From assembly GCA_964632165.1 (NCBI GenBank), contig CAZWCZ010000006.1:4286-68285 (forward strand): a stretch of DNA of 64,000 nucleotides, written 5' to 3'. Shown in pieces: positions 56,505-64,000 of the stretch; within the stretch, counting starts at the first letter, position 1; each line of letters starts with the position of its first letter. The position numbers were made by a program, and so were the translations under genes. The stretch comes from SIG299 sp964632165. GTDB taxonomy: Bacteria > Bacillota > Clostridia > Lachnospirales > Lachnospiraceae. A model generated the notes under the pieces. The model did not search any database, was not told the DNA's origin, and was given only the letters and a program-made list of their open reading frames with translations.

Positions 56505-58433
56505 CTACTCTGAAAGAACATCCGGTGTATTTTCATTTTCTTCCGGATCGTATTCCGGATTGTCCGTTTCATTCGTCAAAATGTCGTCCTGACCTATCTT
56601 TTCGATATAATAGGTAATTTCCCCTTCCGGATACATTTTCAGATATGGTAATGCTTCTTCCAGAATGGATGCGGCTAAGGAAGACGCTGTCGTCGATTTT
56701 GACATCAACGCTTCATCATGTGCCTCATCAACCACAACATAAATGACAACTTTTTGATGATCTGTCTCCACAAACCCCAAGAAGGAAACCAGATTTTTCC
56801 CCGCCTCTCGCGGATACTTTTGTGCCGTTCCTGTCTTTCCTCCGATCAGATACCCTTCTACCTGTGCTTTTTTGGCAGTCCCGTCCGTTACGGTCAGATA
56901 CATTGTTTCGCGAATAAAATCGCTTGTATCTAAGGAAACCGTTTTTCCTACAACGACCGGCTCCATCTTTTTTATTGTTGCTCCATCCGGATTTTTAATG
57001 GCTTTTACAACGTGAGGTTCGTAATAAGTCCCTCCGTTGATGAGTGAAGCAAATGCTGCGGCCATCTGCACCATATTCACGGTAAAGGACTGTCCAAAAC
57101 TGCTTGTGGCCAATTCCGTCTGATTCAGTTTGTCTACAGAAATCAGTTCTCCTGTGGTTTCGCCGGGCAGATCAATCCCCGTTTTTGTTCCAAGCAGGAA
57201 ATGTTTCTGATATTGATAGAACATTTCTTTTCCGCAATCTGCAGCAATCTGCATCAATGCATCGTTGCAGGAATACATCAGCGACTGTGCCAGGCTGATC
57301 TTTCCATGTCCTTTTTTATTGCTGCATCGGATCACAATGGACTGTGACTCGCCAAAGGTTTCTTTTCCATCACATAAAAACTCCGAATCGATTTTGACAA
57401 TATCTTCTTCCAATGCTGCCGCTATCATAAACGGTTTAAATGTAGACCCCGGTTCATACGCATCGCTGATGCAGAAGTTCCTCCACAAATCGTACATCGC
57501 ATTCAGCTTTTCTTCTGATGTCATCTGCTCCAGTTCTTCTTCCGCATAATATGGGGTCAGATTTCTCGGAGCATTCAGATCATAACTGTAGTTGGACTGC
57601 ATTGCAAGGATTTCGCCACTGTCTGCATCCATCAAAATGACTCCTACATTTTCTGCCCCTACATCTTTCAAAAAATTTTCCACGTATTTTTGTACTACCC
57701 TCTGTACATTGATATCAATGGTAGAAACAACCTGATTGCCATCCTGTGCTTCTTTTACCGTTTTCTGTATATTCAGGCTTGCATCATAATATCCGTATGT
57801 CCGCCCATTCGTTCCGATCAATTCTTCATTATAGTACTGTTCTATCCCATATGTCCCGACATCACCGGAAACAGTAAATCCAATGATATGAGATGCGGTT
57901 GTCTGAAAAGGATAATTTCTCTGATATTCCTCTTCAAACCAGACACCCTTGATCTTTCCCGCTTCTTTTTCCGAAAGTCCCTCTGTATAAACAGTAAATT
58001 CTTCTTTTTCCGTATACGATAGCTGTCGTTTTAACACAACATAGGAACTGTTTTTCTTTTCTACAAGGATAGATTTTAATTCTGCTTCATCCAGTCCGTA
58101 AACAGAAACAAGTGCATCCAGCGTTGGCTGCACATTGTCCTCATCATAGAGAAGCACTTTAGGATCCAGGATCAGATGATACACCATATTGCTGGAGGCA
58201 AGTACCTGCCCGTTTCTGTCCAGGATATCTCCTCTTTTATACGGAATCACAGAAGAAACATAACTTTGCTGTGCCAGTGCACTCTTCTCATATTTATCCT
58301 CACCTGACAAAAATGCCAATCTGACAATGAGAAAAAGGCTCAGCACTGCAAACACGCCATAAACGATCGTCAGATTTTTTTTCATTTTTGGTGTAAGTTT
58401 CTTCGTCTTTTTCTTTTCCGGTCTTTGCTCCAT
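56505..58433 (-). CDS. ftsI: Class B penicillin-binding protein, FtsI/PBP2B type
   Basis: The septal transpeptidase partner of FtsW. The 642-residue protein has one helix (about 20-41), the dimerisation domain and the transpeptidase domain. The active Ser330 is in YEPGSTFK, then SCN (388-390) and GGKTGTAQ (531-538), all canonical. The C-terminal tail is acidic. It lies 16 bases after the FtsL-like gene and 65 bases before spoVD. GAGGAAGC precedes the ATG. Confidence 0.92.
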   Translation of the reverse strand: MEQRPEKKKTKKLTPKMKKNLTIVYGVFAVLSLFLIVRLAFLSGEDKYEKSALAQQSYVSSVIPYKRGDILDRNGQVLASSNMVYHLILDPKVLLYDEDNVQPTLDALVSVYGLDEAELKSILVEKKNSSYVVLKRQLSYTEKEEFTVYTEGLSEKEAGKIKGVWFEEEYQRNYPFQTTASHIIGFTVSGDVGTYGIEQYYNEELIGTNGRTYGYYDASLNIQKTVKEAQDGNQVVSTIDINVQRVVQKYVENFLKDVGAENVGVILMDADSGEILAMQSNYSYDLNAPRNLTPYYAEEELEQMTSEEKLNAMYDLWRNFCISDAYEPGSTFKPFMIAAALEEDIVKIDSEFLCDGKETFGESQSIVIRCSNKKGHGKISLAQSLMYSCNDALMQIAADCGKEMFYQYQKHFLLGTKTGIDLPGETTGELISVDKLNQTELATSSFGQSFTVNMVQMAAAFASLINGGTYYEPHVVKAIKNPDGATIKKMEPVVVGKTVSLDTSDFIRETMYLTVTDGTAKKAQVEGYLIGGKTGTAQKYPREAGKNLVSFLGFVETDHQKVVIYVVVDEAHDEALMSKSTTASSLAASILEEALPYLKMYPEGEITYYIEKIGQDDILTNETDNPEYDPEENENTPDVLSE

Positions 58434-58449
58434 GCTTCCTCACCCGATC

Positions 58450-58917
58450 TTACTTTTCCGGGATATCATGATATTGTCTGAAATATCCTGTATCCTCCTG
58501 TTCATAATACACCACTTCGTTATTATTCGGATATACCATTCCAAGTACTCCTACTGCCATCTGATAAATGTAATCCAGATCCGTAATTTCGTTATCCAGC
58601 ACTGCCTGCACGGCATCATTTTCCTTTGCTACATTTGTGATCTTTTTTTCCAACGCAGAAATAGATTTATCTAACTGCGAAATATCAGACTGCACCATCA
58701 GATAACTGATACACAGATAAACCGTTGCGCAAATCGTAGCTGCCAGCAAAAACATCGAGACAATATCTGCCGCCATCCACGTTTTTTCCTGTCTATGCTC
58801 CTGTGTTTCCTGCACCACACCCGGACGTCTTTCTCTCCGTGTTTCCCTCTCCGGAACTAACTTTCTGACCGCAGAGCCTTCTTCATACTCAGTATAACGG
58901 TACATTCTTTCTTCCAT
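58450..58917 (-). CDS. ftsL: FtsL-like cell division protein
   Basis: A 155-residue bitopic protein. Residues 1-48 are charged and cytoplasmic, about 50-72 form the membrane helix (VSMFLLAATICATVYLCISY), and about 75-110 form a coiled coil with LDKSISALEKKITNV. A C-terminal extracellular tail follows. FtsL proteins are defined by this layout and by position between rsmH and ftsI rather than by sequence. GGGGGAG precedes the ATG. Confidence 0.85.
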   Translation of the reverse strand: MEERMYRYTEYEEGSAVRKLVPERETRRERRPGVVQETQEHRQEKTWMAADIVSMFLLAATICATVYLCISYLMVQSDISQLDKSISALEKKITNVAKENDAVQAVLDNEITDLDYIYQMAVGVLGMVYPNNNEVVYYEQEDTGYFRQYHDIPEK

Positions 58918-58945
58918 GTTGTATCACTCCCCCTGCAAACAACTT

Positions 58946-59890
58946 TTATGCTTTTTCAAAAATTCTCAATTTCGCACTTTTGGAACGTGAATTATGTTCC
59001 AGTTCTTCTTCACCTGGCAGAATCGGCTTTCGTGTAATCACTTTCCCCTTGCTCTTCTTTCCGCAAACACAGACCGGAAATTCCGTCGGGCAGGTGCAAG
59101 GATTCTCATTTTCCTTAAATTTAACCTTGACTATCCTGTCTTCCAGAGAATGAAACGTGATCACGCATAATCTTCCTCCCGGTGCCAACAGATCGATCAT
59201 CGTATCCAGTGTATTTTCCAACACTTCCAGTTCTCTGTTCAATTCAATGCGGATCGCCTGAAATGTTTTCTTTGCCGGATGTCCCGTATTCATTCGGATT
59301 TTTGCCGGAATTGCTGCTTTGATCGCATCTACCAGTTCAAAAGTGGTTTCTATCGGTTTTTGTTCTCTTGCCCGCACAATATGCTTTGCTATATTTTTTG
59401 CAAACTGGTCTTCTCCGTAATCCCTTATCATATGAAACAGTTCTGTTTCTGTATAGCCGTTCACGATATCCTTTGCCGTCTTTTCCATACGGTCATCCAT
59501 TCTCATGTCGAGCGGAGCATCTGTCTTATAGGTAAAACCTCTTTCCGCCGTGTCTAACTGATAAGAAGACACGCCAAGATCCAGCAAGATTCCATTGACC
59601 TTCTCAATTCCCTCTTCCCTCAGCACCTCTGCTATTGCTTCATAATTGCTGCGTACCACAGTCACAAACGGATATTTTGTCAATCGTTCTTTTGCAGCTG
59701 CAATCGCATCTGCGTCCTGATCAATCCCGATAAATCTCCCCTGTCCCATGAGACGTTCACACACATGACCTGCATGTCCGGCTCCTCCTAATGTTCCGTC
59801 TACATAAATACCTCCCGGAGTAACCTTCAGTCCATCGATGGTTTCATCCAACAGTACCGAAATATGTTTAAATTCTTTTTCATCCTTCAT
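58946..59890 (-). CDS. rsmH: 16S rRNA (cytosine(1402)-N(4))-methyltransferase
   Basis: RsmH (MraW) methylates N4 of C1402 in 16S rRNA. The 314-residue protein has HISVLLDETIDGL at the start and the SAM-binding VDGTLGGAGHAGHVCER. GILLDLGVSSYQLD, RGFTYKTDAPLDMRMD and the C-terminal LCVITFHSLEDRIVK with PILPGEEE also match the family. It lies between mraZ and ftsL as in most bacteria. Confidence 0.97.
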   Translation of the reverse strand: MKDEKEFKHISVLLDETIDGLKVTPGGIYVDGTLGGAGHAGHVCERLMGQGRFIGIDQDADAIAAAKERLTKYPFVTVVRSNYEAIAEVLREEGIEKVNGILLDLGVSSYQLDTAERGFTYKTDAPLDMRMDDRMEKTAKDIVNGYTETELFHMIRDYGEDQFAKNIAKHIVRAREQKPIETTFELVDAIKAAIPAKIRMNTGHPAKKTFQAIRIELNRELEVLENTLDTMIDLLAPGGRLCVITFHSLEDRIVKVKFKENENPCTCPTEFPVCVCGKKSKGKVITRKPILPGEEELEHNSRSKSAKLRIFEKA

Positions 59891-59911
59891 ATGTATTTCC
59901 CTTTCTTTGCA

Positions 59912-60340
59912 CTAAAAGGTGAGTCCGAATTCTGACATGTGTTCTGCAATGTCATCCATGTCATCATAACCATCATTCATCTCCCAGCGTTCTTTACTCC
60001 AAATTTCAATTTTGGAAAGTACACCGACAAATACGACTTCTCTTTCCAGTCCGGCCTTCTGTCTTAATTTCCCCGGGATCAGGATCCGTCCCTGCTTGTC
60101 CACTTCACAGGTGACTGCTCCTGCCATAAAATATCTTTGCAGCTGTCTTCCCTCTTTATTTGCAGGAAGTTCCCTCAGCTTTTGTTCAAATTGTTCCCAT
60201 TCTTCATTTGAAAAACCATAGAGGCAACCATCCAGTCCATGTGTGACAACAAAACTTTCTCCAAGCTGTTCCCTCATTTTTGACGGAACGATCACCCGAC
60301 CTTTATCATCAATCGTATGATCATATTCTCCCATGAACAT
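59912..60340 (-). CDS. mraZ: Transcriptional regulator MraZ
   Basis: MraZ is a ring-forming DNA-binding protein that controls the dcw cluster and its own gene. The 142-residue protein has two AbrB/SpoVT-like half domains with DDKGRVIVPSKMREQL and VDKQGRILIPGKLRQKA. I chose the ATG at 60340 (MFMGEYDH) because AGGAGGG is 8 bases upstream; the next ATG two codons on is less well placed. Direct repeats matching its operator lie in the promoter. Confidence 0.96.
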   Translation of the reverse strand: MFMGEYDHTIDDKGRVIVPSKMREQLGESFVVTHGLDGCLYGFSNEEWEQFEQKLRELPANKEGRQLQRYFMAGAVTCEVDKQGRILIPGKLRQKAGLEREVVFVGVLSKIEIWSKERWEMNDGYDDMDDIAEHMSEFGLTF

Positions 60341-60387
60341 GTCCGGCTCCCTCCTCTCTTTTCTCTTATGTGTCAGCGGAATATGTC

Positions 60388-60445
60388 CTCCATTTTGCTC
60401 CACATTCCACCACTTTCCACCACTCTTACCACCATTCTAAACCAC
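60388..60445 (-). promoter_or_regulatory. MraZ operator: ten-base-spaced GTGG(T/A)G repeats
   Basis: On the minus strand AATGGTGGTAAG, AGTGGTGGAA, AGTGGTGGAA, TGTGGAGCAA and AATGGAGGA follow one another with a ten-base period. MraZ binds direct TGGG/TGGN repeats spaced about one helical turn. The array starts at the -10 box and runs into the leader, so binding would block transcription. Confidence 0.82.
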
Positions 60446-60462
60446 TTTTTTAAAAAGTGCAA
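60434..60462 (-). promoter_or_regulatory. Sigma-A promoter of the dcw cluster (mraZ)
   Basis: TTGCAC-N17-TAGAAT on the minus strand (boxes at 60457-60462 and 60434-60439). It overlaps the first operator repeat. Confidence 0.85.
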
Positions 60463-60485
60463 TAGTATTATTGAAAAAAATGCAC

Positions 60486-60525
60486 AAAAAAAGTGGCATA
60501 TTTGCTTGAAATATGCCACTTTTTA
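60486..60525 (-). terminator. Strong rho-independent terminator after the 60542 lipoprotein gene
   Basis: AAAAGTGGCATATTT and AAATATGCCACTTTT form a perfect 15-base-pair stem (arms 60509-60523 and 60489-60503) with a five-base loop and a run of T on the minus strand. It insulates the dcw promoter. Confidence 0.93.
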
Positions 60526-60541
60526 TATTAATCTTTATAAA

Positions 60542-61924
60542 TCATTCATAGTCACTTGGTCGGCCTGCGTCCTTGATCCATTCTCTGTCACAATAGATGT
60601 TACCTTTATTATCCATTGAATACACACATTCCATGGTATATCTGCGTTCTCCCCAGGATTCAATGGTCTTGCCTTCTAAATCATATTTTTCCCAAAATAA
60701 CAGTTCTTTACTGTTATAATCATATTCACGATAAAGTGCAATTCCAGGAACCGGATTCTCCACAGACATATCAATTTCTTCACTGTAGAATTCCAATTCA
60801 ATATAAACGCTTCGATCATAGCTCAAAAATTCTGAACACTCAACTACTTTCACTGTTTTCTGACTGGTTCCATGTTCTCCATTTGAACTACTCCAGAAAT
60901 AATCTTTTACTTCATCAACCAGCTTTCCGCTAATATAATAAGTAATATTTCCGCTTTCATCATATCGGATCCACTCTAAATTGTTTCCATCTGAAACTGC
61001 TTTATGTGATATCTTTCCATTTCTATGATATTCTGTATATTTTCGCATATCGCCCTGTCCCAGAGATAACCATGTGTTGCTATCAGATCCCTCTACGTAA
61101 TACTCTTCATCAACGCAAAGAATACCATTTTCATATGACTTAACCGAAGCCAGAAAAGAGCCATCTCCATTATAGCTATACGCATATGCCACTAATAATA
61201 CCCATTTCCCATTTTCAGCTTCATATACATCACACTTAACCTTACGGTTACTGTCATCATATTCATCAATAGATCCTATGGCGCTTCTTAATGCAAATGA
61301 AAACGTTTTTCCATTTTCGTTAAGTAAAACTTCAACTGCTTCCAATTGCGTTACTGCCATTTCATCCCAATACTCTGAACCGCATTCAATGTCATATTCT
61401 TCCCCATCTACCATTTTTAACATCATCGTTATCGCAGCTTCATCCATTCCATGCGATTCATACATTGCTCTTATGTACTCTTTAACTCCTGATATATCAT
61501 TGGCATCTCCAATAATATCCATTTTTATGTGCATTGTCGAAAAAGCAGCACTGACGATTCTGTCATTTTCCCGATATGAATCTATTTTTCCTGTATAAAC
61601 CACCGACATTTCATATTCAACTTCTGAGCCATCCGGCAAGTCAAATACATCACTCCAAGAAGACTTATAGTATATATCAGACCCTTCAATTATAAGTCTG
61701 TCACTGCCATCATAATATGCTCCTTCTTCTGGCACTTCCGTTGGTTTTGGCGTCGGCTTTGATGTAGGAATAGGTGTTGGTGTCGGTTCCGGCGTTGCCT
61801 CCGGTGTTGGTGTTGCTATCGGTGTCGGTGTTGAAAGTTCAGGGTCTACCCCCCCCACATTTTTACATCCGCAGCACAACGCTAAAGTAAGTACTGGCAC
61901 CAGTAAAGACATACTCTTCTTCAT
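60542..61924 (-). CDS. Lipoprotein with Thr/Pro linker, unknown function
   Basis: A 460-residue secreted lipoprotein. The signal peptide is followed by a Cys-rich lipobox (LALCCGC, Cys20 most likely). A linker of Thr-Pro repeats spans about residues 32-62. The remaining 390 residues are acidic and aromatic-rich, with short segments such as YTEYHRNGKISH, WIRYDESGNITYYISGK and YDLEGKTIESWG. These resemble MORN/toxin-antitoxin-type YxxxGx repeats, though I cannot assign a family. AAGGAGGAAGAG precedes the ATG. Its codons look more AT-rich than the neighbouring housekeeping genes. It is monocistronic, with its own promoter candidate and terminator. Confidence 0.85.
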   Translation of the reverse strand: MKKSMSLLVPVLTLALCCGCKNVGGVDPELSTPTPIATPTPEATPEPTPTPIPTSKPTPKPTEVPEEGAYYDGSDRLIIEGSDIYYKSSWSDVFDLPDGSEVEYEMSVVYTGKIDSYRENDRIVSAAFSTMHIKMDIIGDANDISGVKEYIRAMYESHGMDEAAITMMLKMVDGEEYDIECGSEYWDEMAVTQLEAVEVLLNENGKTFSFALRSAIGSIDEYDDSNRKVKCDVYEAENGKWVLLVAYAYSYNGDGSFLASVKSYENGILCVDEEYYVEGSDSNTWLSLGQGDMRKYTEYHRNGKISHKAVSDGNNLEWIRYDESGNITYYISGKLVDEVKDYFWSSSNGEHGTSQKTVKVVECSEFLSYDRSVYIELEFYSEEIDMSVENPVPGIALYREYDYNSKELLFWEKYDLEGKTIESWGERRYTMECVYSMDNKGNIYCDREWIKDAGRPSDYE

Positions 61925-61957
61925 TTTCTCTTCCTCCTTTAATTTATCGTAAACTCT

Positions 61958-61988
61958 CTGAGTATACTCAGCCTTTTTTGCAAAACAA
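61958..61988 (-). promoter_or_regulatory. Possible promoter and palindromic operator for the lipoprotein gene
   Basis: TTGTTT-N16-TATACT on the minus strand (boxes at 61983-61988 and 61961-61966). The -10 lies inside the perfect 14-base palindrome CTGAGTATACTCAG (61958-61971), which could bind a dimeric regulator. Confidence 0.4.
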
Positions 61989-61995
61989 CTTTATT

Positions 61996-62898
61996 CTATT
62001 TCGACTTTCGTAAAAAATTCTTTGGAAGATTTTTCAGAATTTTGTGCTGGCGTTTTGCTCCATTCGCCATAACAAACCCTCCCATACAGACCGCTGCCAC
62101 TGCAAGTATCTGTTCCACCGAGATACGTCCGATCACACGAACCGTATTCATTCGAACACATTCCGAAGCAAAATGAAGTATACCGTATCCTATCAGATAT
62201 GTTCCAAGAACGAGCCCTGAAATTTTCTGTTTTCTAAAGACGAAAATAAGGATCAACATCAAAAATGCCAGGCCGATCATCTCATATAAAAACACCGGAT
62301 GCACCTGAATATAATCTCCCAGCACCATTCTGAAATTCTTTGCATGATCAATCGTATCTGCGTCCAGATCCTGTACAGCAATCTGCATGGCAAATGTGCC
62401 TTCAGAATAAGTTCCAAGATTTGTTCTGCTGAAAAAATCTCCTGCTTTTCCTAGCAGCTGTCCCACAACAACCCCGATCATTGCCGTATCACAGGTCTTC
62501 AACCAGGATACTTTGCGTTTTCTGCAATACCAAAATGCAATACCGAGTCCAACAGCCAAAGCCCCAAAAAAAGACATCTCGTCCTGATGAAATGCAAACA
62601 TCTCTGCCGGCTGTTCTTTATAATAACTCCAATGATATATCACATAAGTCAGTCGTGCCCCCAGCACGCCGCCCAGCACGACACGTATCGCCAGGTCAAG
62701 ATAAAATTCTGTATTTTGTTCTGTTTTTTTTGCCAGACGTTCCGCAATCCATAATCCTAAAATCAATGCTACTGCAAGCAACATTCCCGAAAAAGAGACT
62801 GTAATCCCAAAAATTTCAATCCCCTCTCGCAGATGTTCGATTCCCCATTGCAACCCCGGAAATCTGACCGCGCCGTCTGATGTAATCCATATCCTCAA
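61996..62898 (-). CDS. lgt: Prolipoprotein diacylglyceryl transferase family protein (divergent)
   Basis: Lgt adds diacylglycerol from phosphatidylglycerol to the lipobox cysteine of prolipoproteins. The 300-residue protein has seven predicted helices and the C-terminal family motif VHPVFLYEMIGL. However, the signature normally read as GRxGNFxNxE is LLGKAGDFFSRTNLG here, and the usual HGG region is DEMSFFGAL. Key arginine and asparagine positions therefore differ. It may be an Lgt branch with changed specificity, or a second copy beside a standard Lgt elsewhere. It lies 16 bases after ychF. Confidence 0.78.
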   Translation of the reverse strand: MRIWITSDGAVRFPGLQWGIEHLREGIEIFGITVSFSGMLLAVALILGLWIAERLAKKTEQNTEFYLDLAIRVVLGGVLGARLTYVIYHWSYYKEQPAEMFAFHQDEMSFFGALAVGLGIAFWYCRKRKVSWLKTCDTAMIGVVVGQLLGKAGDFFSRTNLGTYSEGTFAMQIAVQDLDADTIDHAKNFRMVLGDYIQVHPVFLYEMIGLAFLMLILIFVFRKQKISGLVLGTYLIGYGILHFASECVRMNTVRVIGRISVEQILAVAAVCMGGFVMANGAKRQHKILKNLPKNFLRKSK

Positions 62899-62914
62899 AT
62901 ATTTTTACCTCTAT

Positions 62915-64000
62915 TTATACATTAAAACGGAACAATACAACATCTCCGTCCTGTACTACATATTCCTTACCCTCGGAACGAACCAGACCTTTTTCCTTTG
63001 CCGCATTAAAACTTCCACATTCCATTAAGTTATCATAGCTGACAATTTCCGCACGGATAAATCCACGTTCAAAATCACTATGAATTTTTCCTGCAGCCTG
63101 TGGTGCTTTTGTTCCCCTCGTAATCGTCCATGCCTTTGTTTCCTTAGGTCCTGCTGTCAGATAACTGATCAGGCCAAGAGTATGATAACTGGCACGAATC
63201 AGTTTTTCCAATCCGCCTTCCTTCAAGCCGAGTTCCTCTAAGAATTCCTTCTTTTCCTCCTCGTCAAGCTCTGCGATCTCCTGCTCGATCTGTGCACAAA
63301 TCACAAATACTTCCGATCCTTCTCCTGCTGCATAATCCTGCACTTCTTTAACAAGCGGATTTCCTGCGCCATCATCTGCAAGGTCATTATCTTTTACATT
63401 TGCAGCATAAATTACCGGTTTTCCTGTCAACATATTGTACTGTGCATAAAATTCCTGCTCTTCTTCATCCAGAAGTTCAAATGTTTTTGCCATTTTCCCT
63501 TCTTCCAGATGCTTCTGCAGACGCTCGATCATTGCTGCCTCTTTCGCTAAAGACTTATCATTCTTTGCACCGCGAATTACCCTGGAGGCTCTTCTTTCTA
63601 ATACTTCAAGATCTGAAAAGATCAGCTCCATATTGATCGTTTCAATGTCTCTGACCGGATCTACCGAACCGTCCACATGAATGATATTTGAATCCTCAAA
63701 ACAGCGTACTACATGTACAATGGCATCTACTTCACGAATATTGGCAAGGAACTGGTTTCCAAGTCCTTCTCCTTTAGAAGCCCCCTTAACGAGTCCTGCG
63801 ATATCTACAAATTCCACTACTGCCGGTACGATCTTCTCTGAATCATACAGTTTGCCAAGAACATCGATCCGATTATCCGGAACCGGTACGATCCCAACAT
63901 TCGGATCGATCGTACAGAACGGATAATTTGCTGATTCCGCCCCTGCCTTTGTTAATGAGTTAAATAATGTGCTCTTACCCACGTTCGGTAATCCTACGAT
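62915..64000 (-). CDS. ychF: Ribosome-binding ATPase YchF/OLA1 (cut by window end)
   Basis: YchF is an Obg-family P-loop protein that prefers ATP over GTP and binds ribosomes. The frame is open to the window edge and enters at IVGLPNVGKSTLFNSLTKAG, the P-loop near the true N-terminus; only a few residues are missing. FVDIAGLVKGASKGEGLGNQ (Walker B region), YAANVKD and the C-terminal TGS domain with TITRGTKAPQAAGKIHSDF and VQDGDVVLFRFNV are present. The start codon lies outside the window; the internal GTG in the P-loop is not a start. Confidence 0.97.
   Translation of the reverse strand: MVGLPNVGKSTLFNSLTKAGAESANYPFCTIDPNVGIVPVPDNRIDVLGKLYDSEKIVPAVVEFVDIAGLVKGASKGEGLGNQFLANIREVDAIVHVVRCFEDSNIIHVDGSVDPVRDIETINMELIFSDLEVLERRASRVIRGAKNDKSLAKEAAMIERLQKHLEEGKMAKTFELLDEEEQEFYAQYNMLTGKPVIYAANVKDNDLADDGAGNPLVKEVQDYAAGEGSEVFVICAQIEQEIAELDEEEKKEFLEELGLKEGGLEKLIRASYHTLGLISYLTAGPKETKAWTITRGTKAPQAAGKIHSDFERGFIRAEIVSYDNLMECGSFNAAKEKGLVRSEGKEYVVQDGDVVLFRFNV

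Noticed and set aside
60388..60445. Short regularly spaced CCAC repeats that look like a small repeat array or CRISPR fragment
   Set aside because: Period is ten bases with no spacers; position and sequence fit the MraZ operator.
1..64000. tRNA, rRNA, insertion sequences or prophage genes
   Set aside because: No cloverleaf-like sequence, rRNA segment, transposase motif or terminal inverted repeat pair was recognised by eye on either strand.

Overview
The window looks like a chromosomal segment of a low-to-mid GC, endospore-forming Clostridia, most likely a Lachnospiraceae relative. The reasons are the spoIIGA-sigE-sigG block next to ftsZ, a PolC-type polymerase, a fused IspH/ribosomal protein S1 gene, Firmicutes-type ribosome binding sites (AGGAGG) and a GAAC-N4-GTTC SOS box at recA. 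I cannot resolve the genus. Apart from one short orphan gene at 37173-37856, every gene is on the minus strand, so descriptions below run from high to low coordinates. No tRNA, rRNA, CRISPR array, transposase or prophage gene was seen, and no gene-free stretch exceeds about 230 bases.

Layout in transcription order (right to left). 64000-61996: ychF (cut by the window end) and a divergent lgt. 61924-60542: a Thr/Pro-linker lipoprotein of unknown function. 60462-49864: the division and cell wall (dcw) cluster mraZ-rsmH-ftsL-ftsI-spoVD-murD-ftsW-ftsQ-ftsZ, lacking mraY, murF, murG and ftsA. 49771-47322: the sporulation block spoIIGA-sigE-sigG, with a Spo0A-type long-spacer promoter. 47278-37950: a ten-gene Mrp/Mbh-type cation/proton antiporter operon with four large antiporter-like subunits. 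37863-37942: a long two-tier hairpin between convergent transcription units. 37173-37856 (plus strand): a DUF4397-like orphan. 36993-28074: housekeeping genes cls, folD, rimO, pgsA, a GerMN lipoprotein, an HI0933-family flavoprotein, cmk and ispH-rpsA. 27985-21351: plsX-acpP-rnc-smc-ftsY. 21201-19509: SOS-controlled recA, then recX. 19435-12003: a seven-gene operon with its own near-consensus promoter and terminator, combining a membrane-anchored transglutaminase, an Asp/Glu-type racemase, an amino-acid adenylating enzyme, a carrier protein, an MBOAT acyltransferase, a DltD-like SGNH protein and a lipoprotein. 11999-7067: a biotin-dependent, Na+-translocating decarboxylase locus. 6947-1: pyrH-frr-uppS-cdsA-dxr-rseP-ispG-polC.

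The most interesting system is the 12.0-19.4 kb operon. It has the architecture of the D-alanylation (dlt) pathway, but the adenylating enzyme does not carry DltA-like specificity residues. It is also cotranscribed with an Asp/Glu racemase and an Ig-like/transglutaminase surface protein. I infer a cell-envelope aminoacylation system for an amino acid other than D-alanine, possibly acidic; the substrate and acceptor are unknown. Second in interest are the Mbh-ordered antiporter operon without any oxidoreductase, the decarboxylase locus with two kinds of carboxyltransferase, and several readable regulatory sites (MraZ operator repeats, LexA box, spoIIG-type promoter).

The rest of the window links isoprenoid supply (ispG, dxr, ispH) to undecaprenyl phosphate (uppS), phospholipid synthesis (plsX, acpP, cdsA, pgsA, cls), translation factors (frr, rsmH, rimO, S1), protein targeting (ftsY) and chromosome maintenance (smc, recA, polC).
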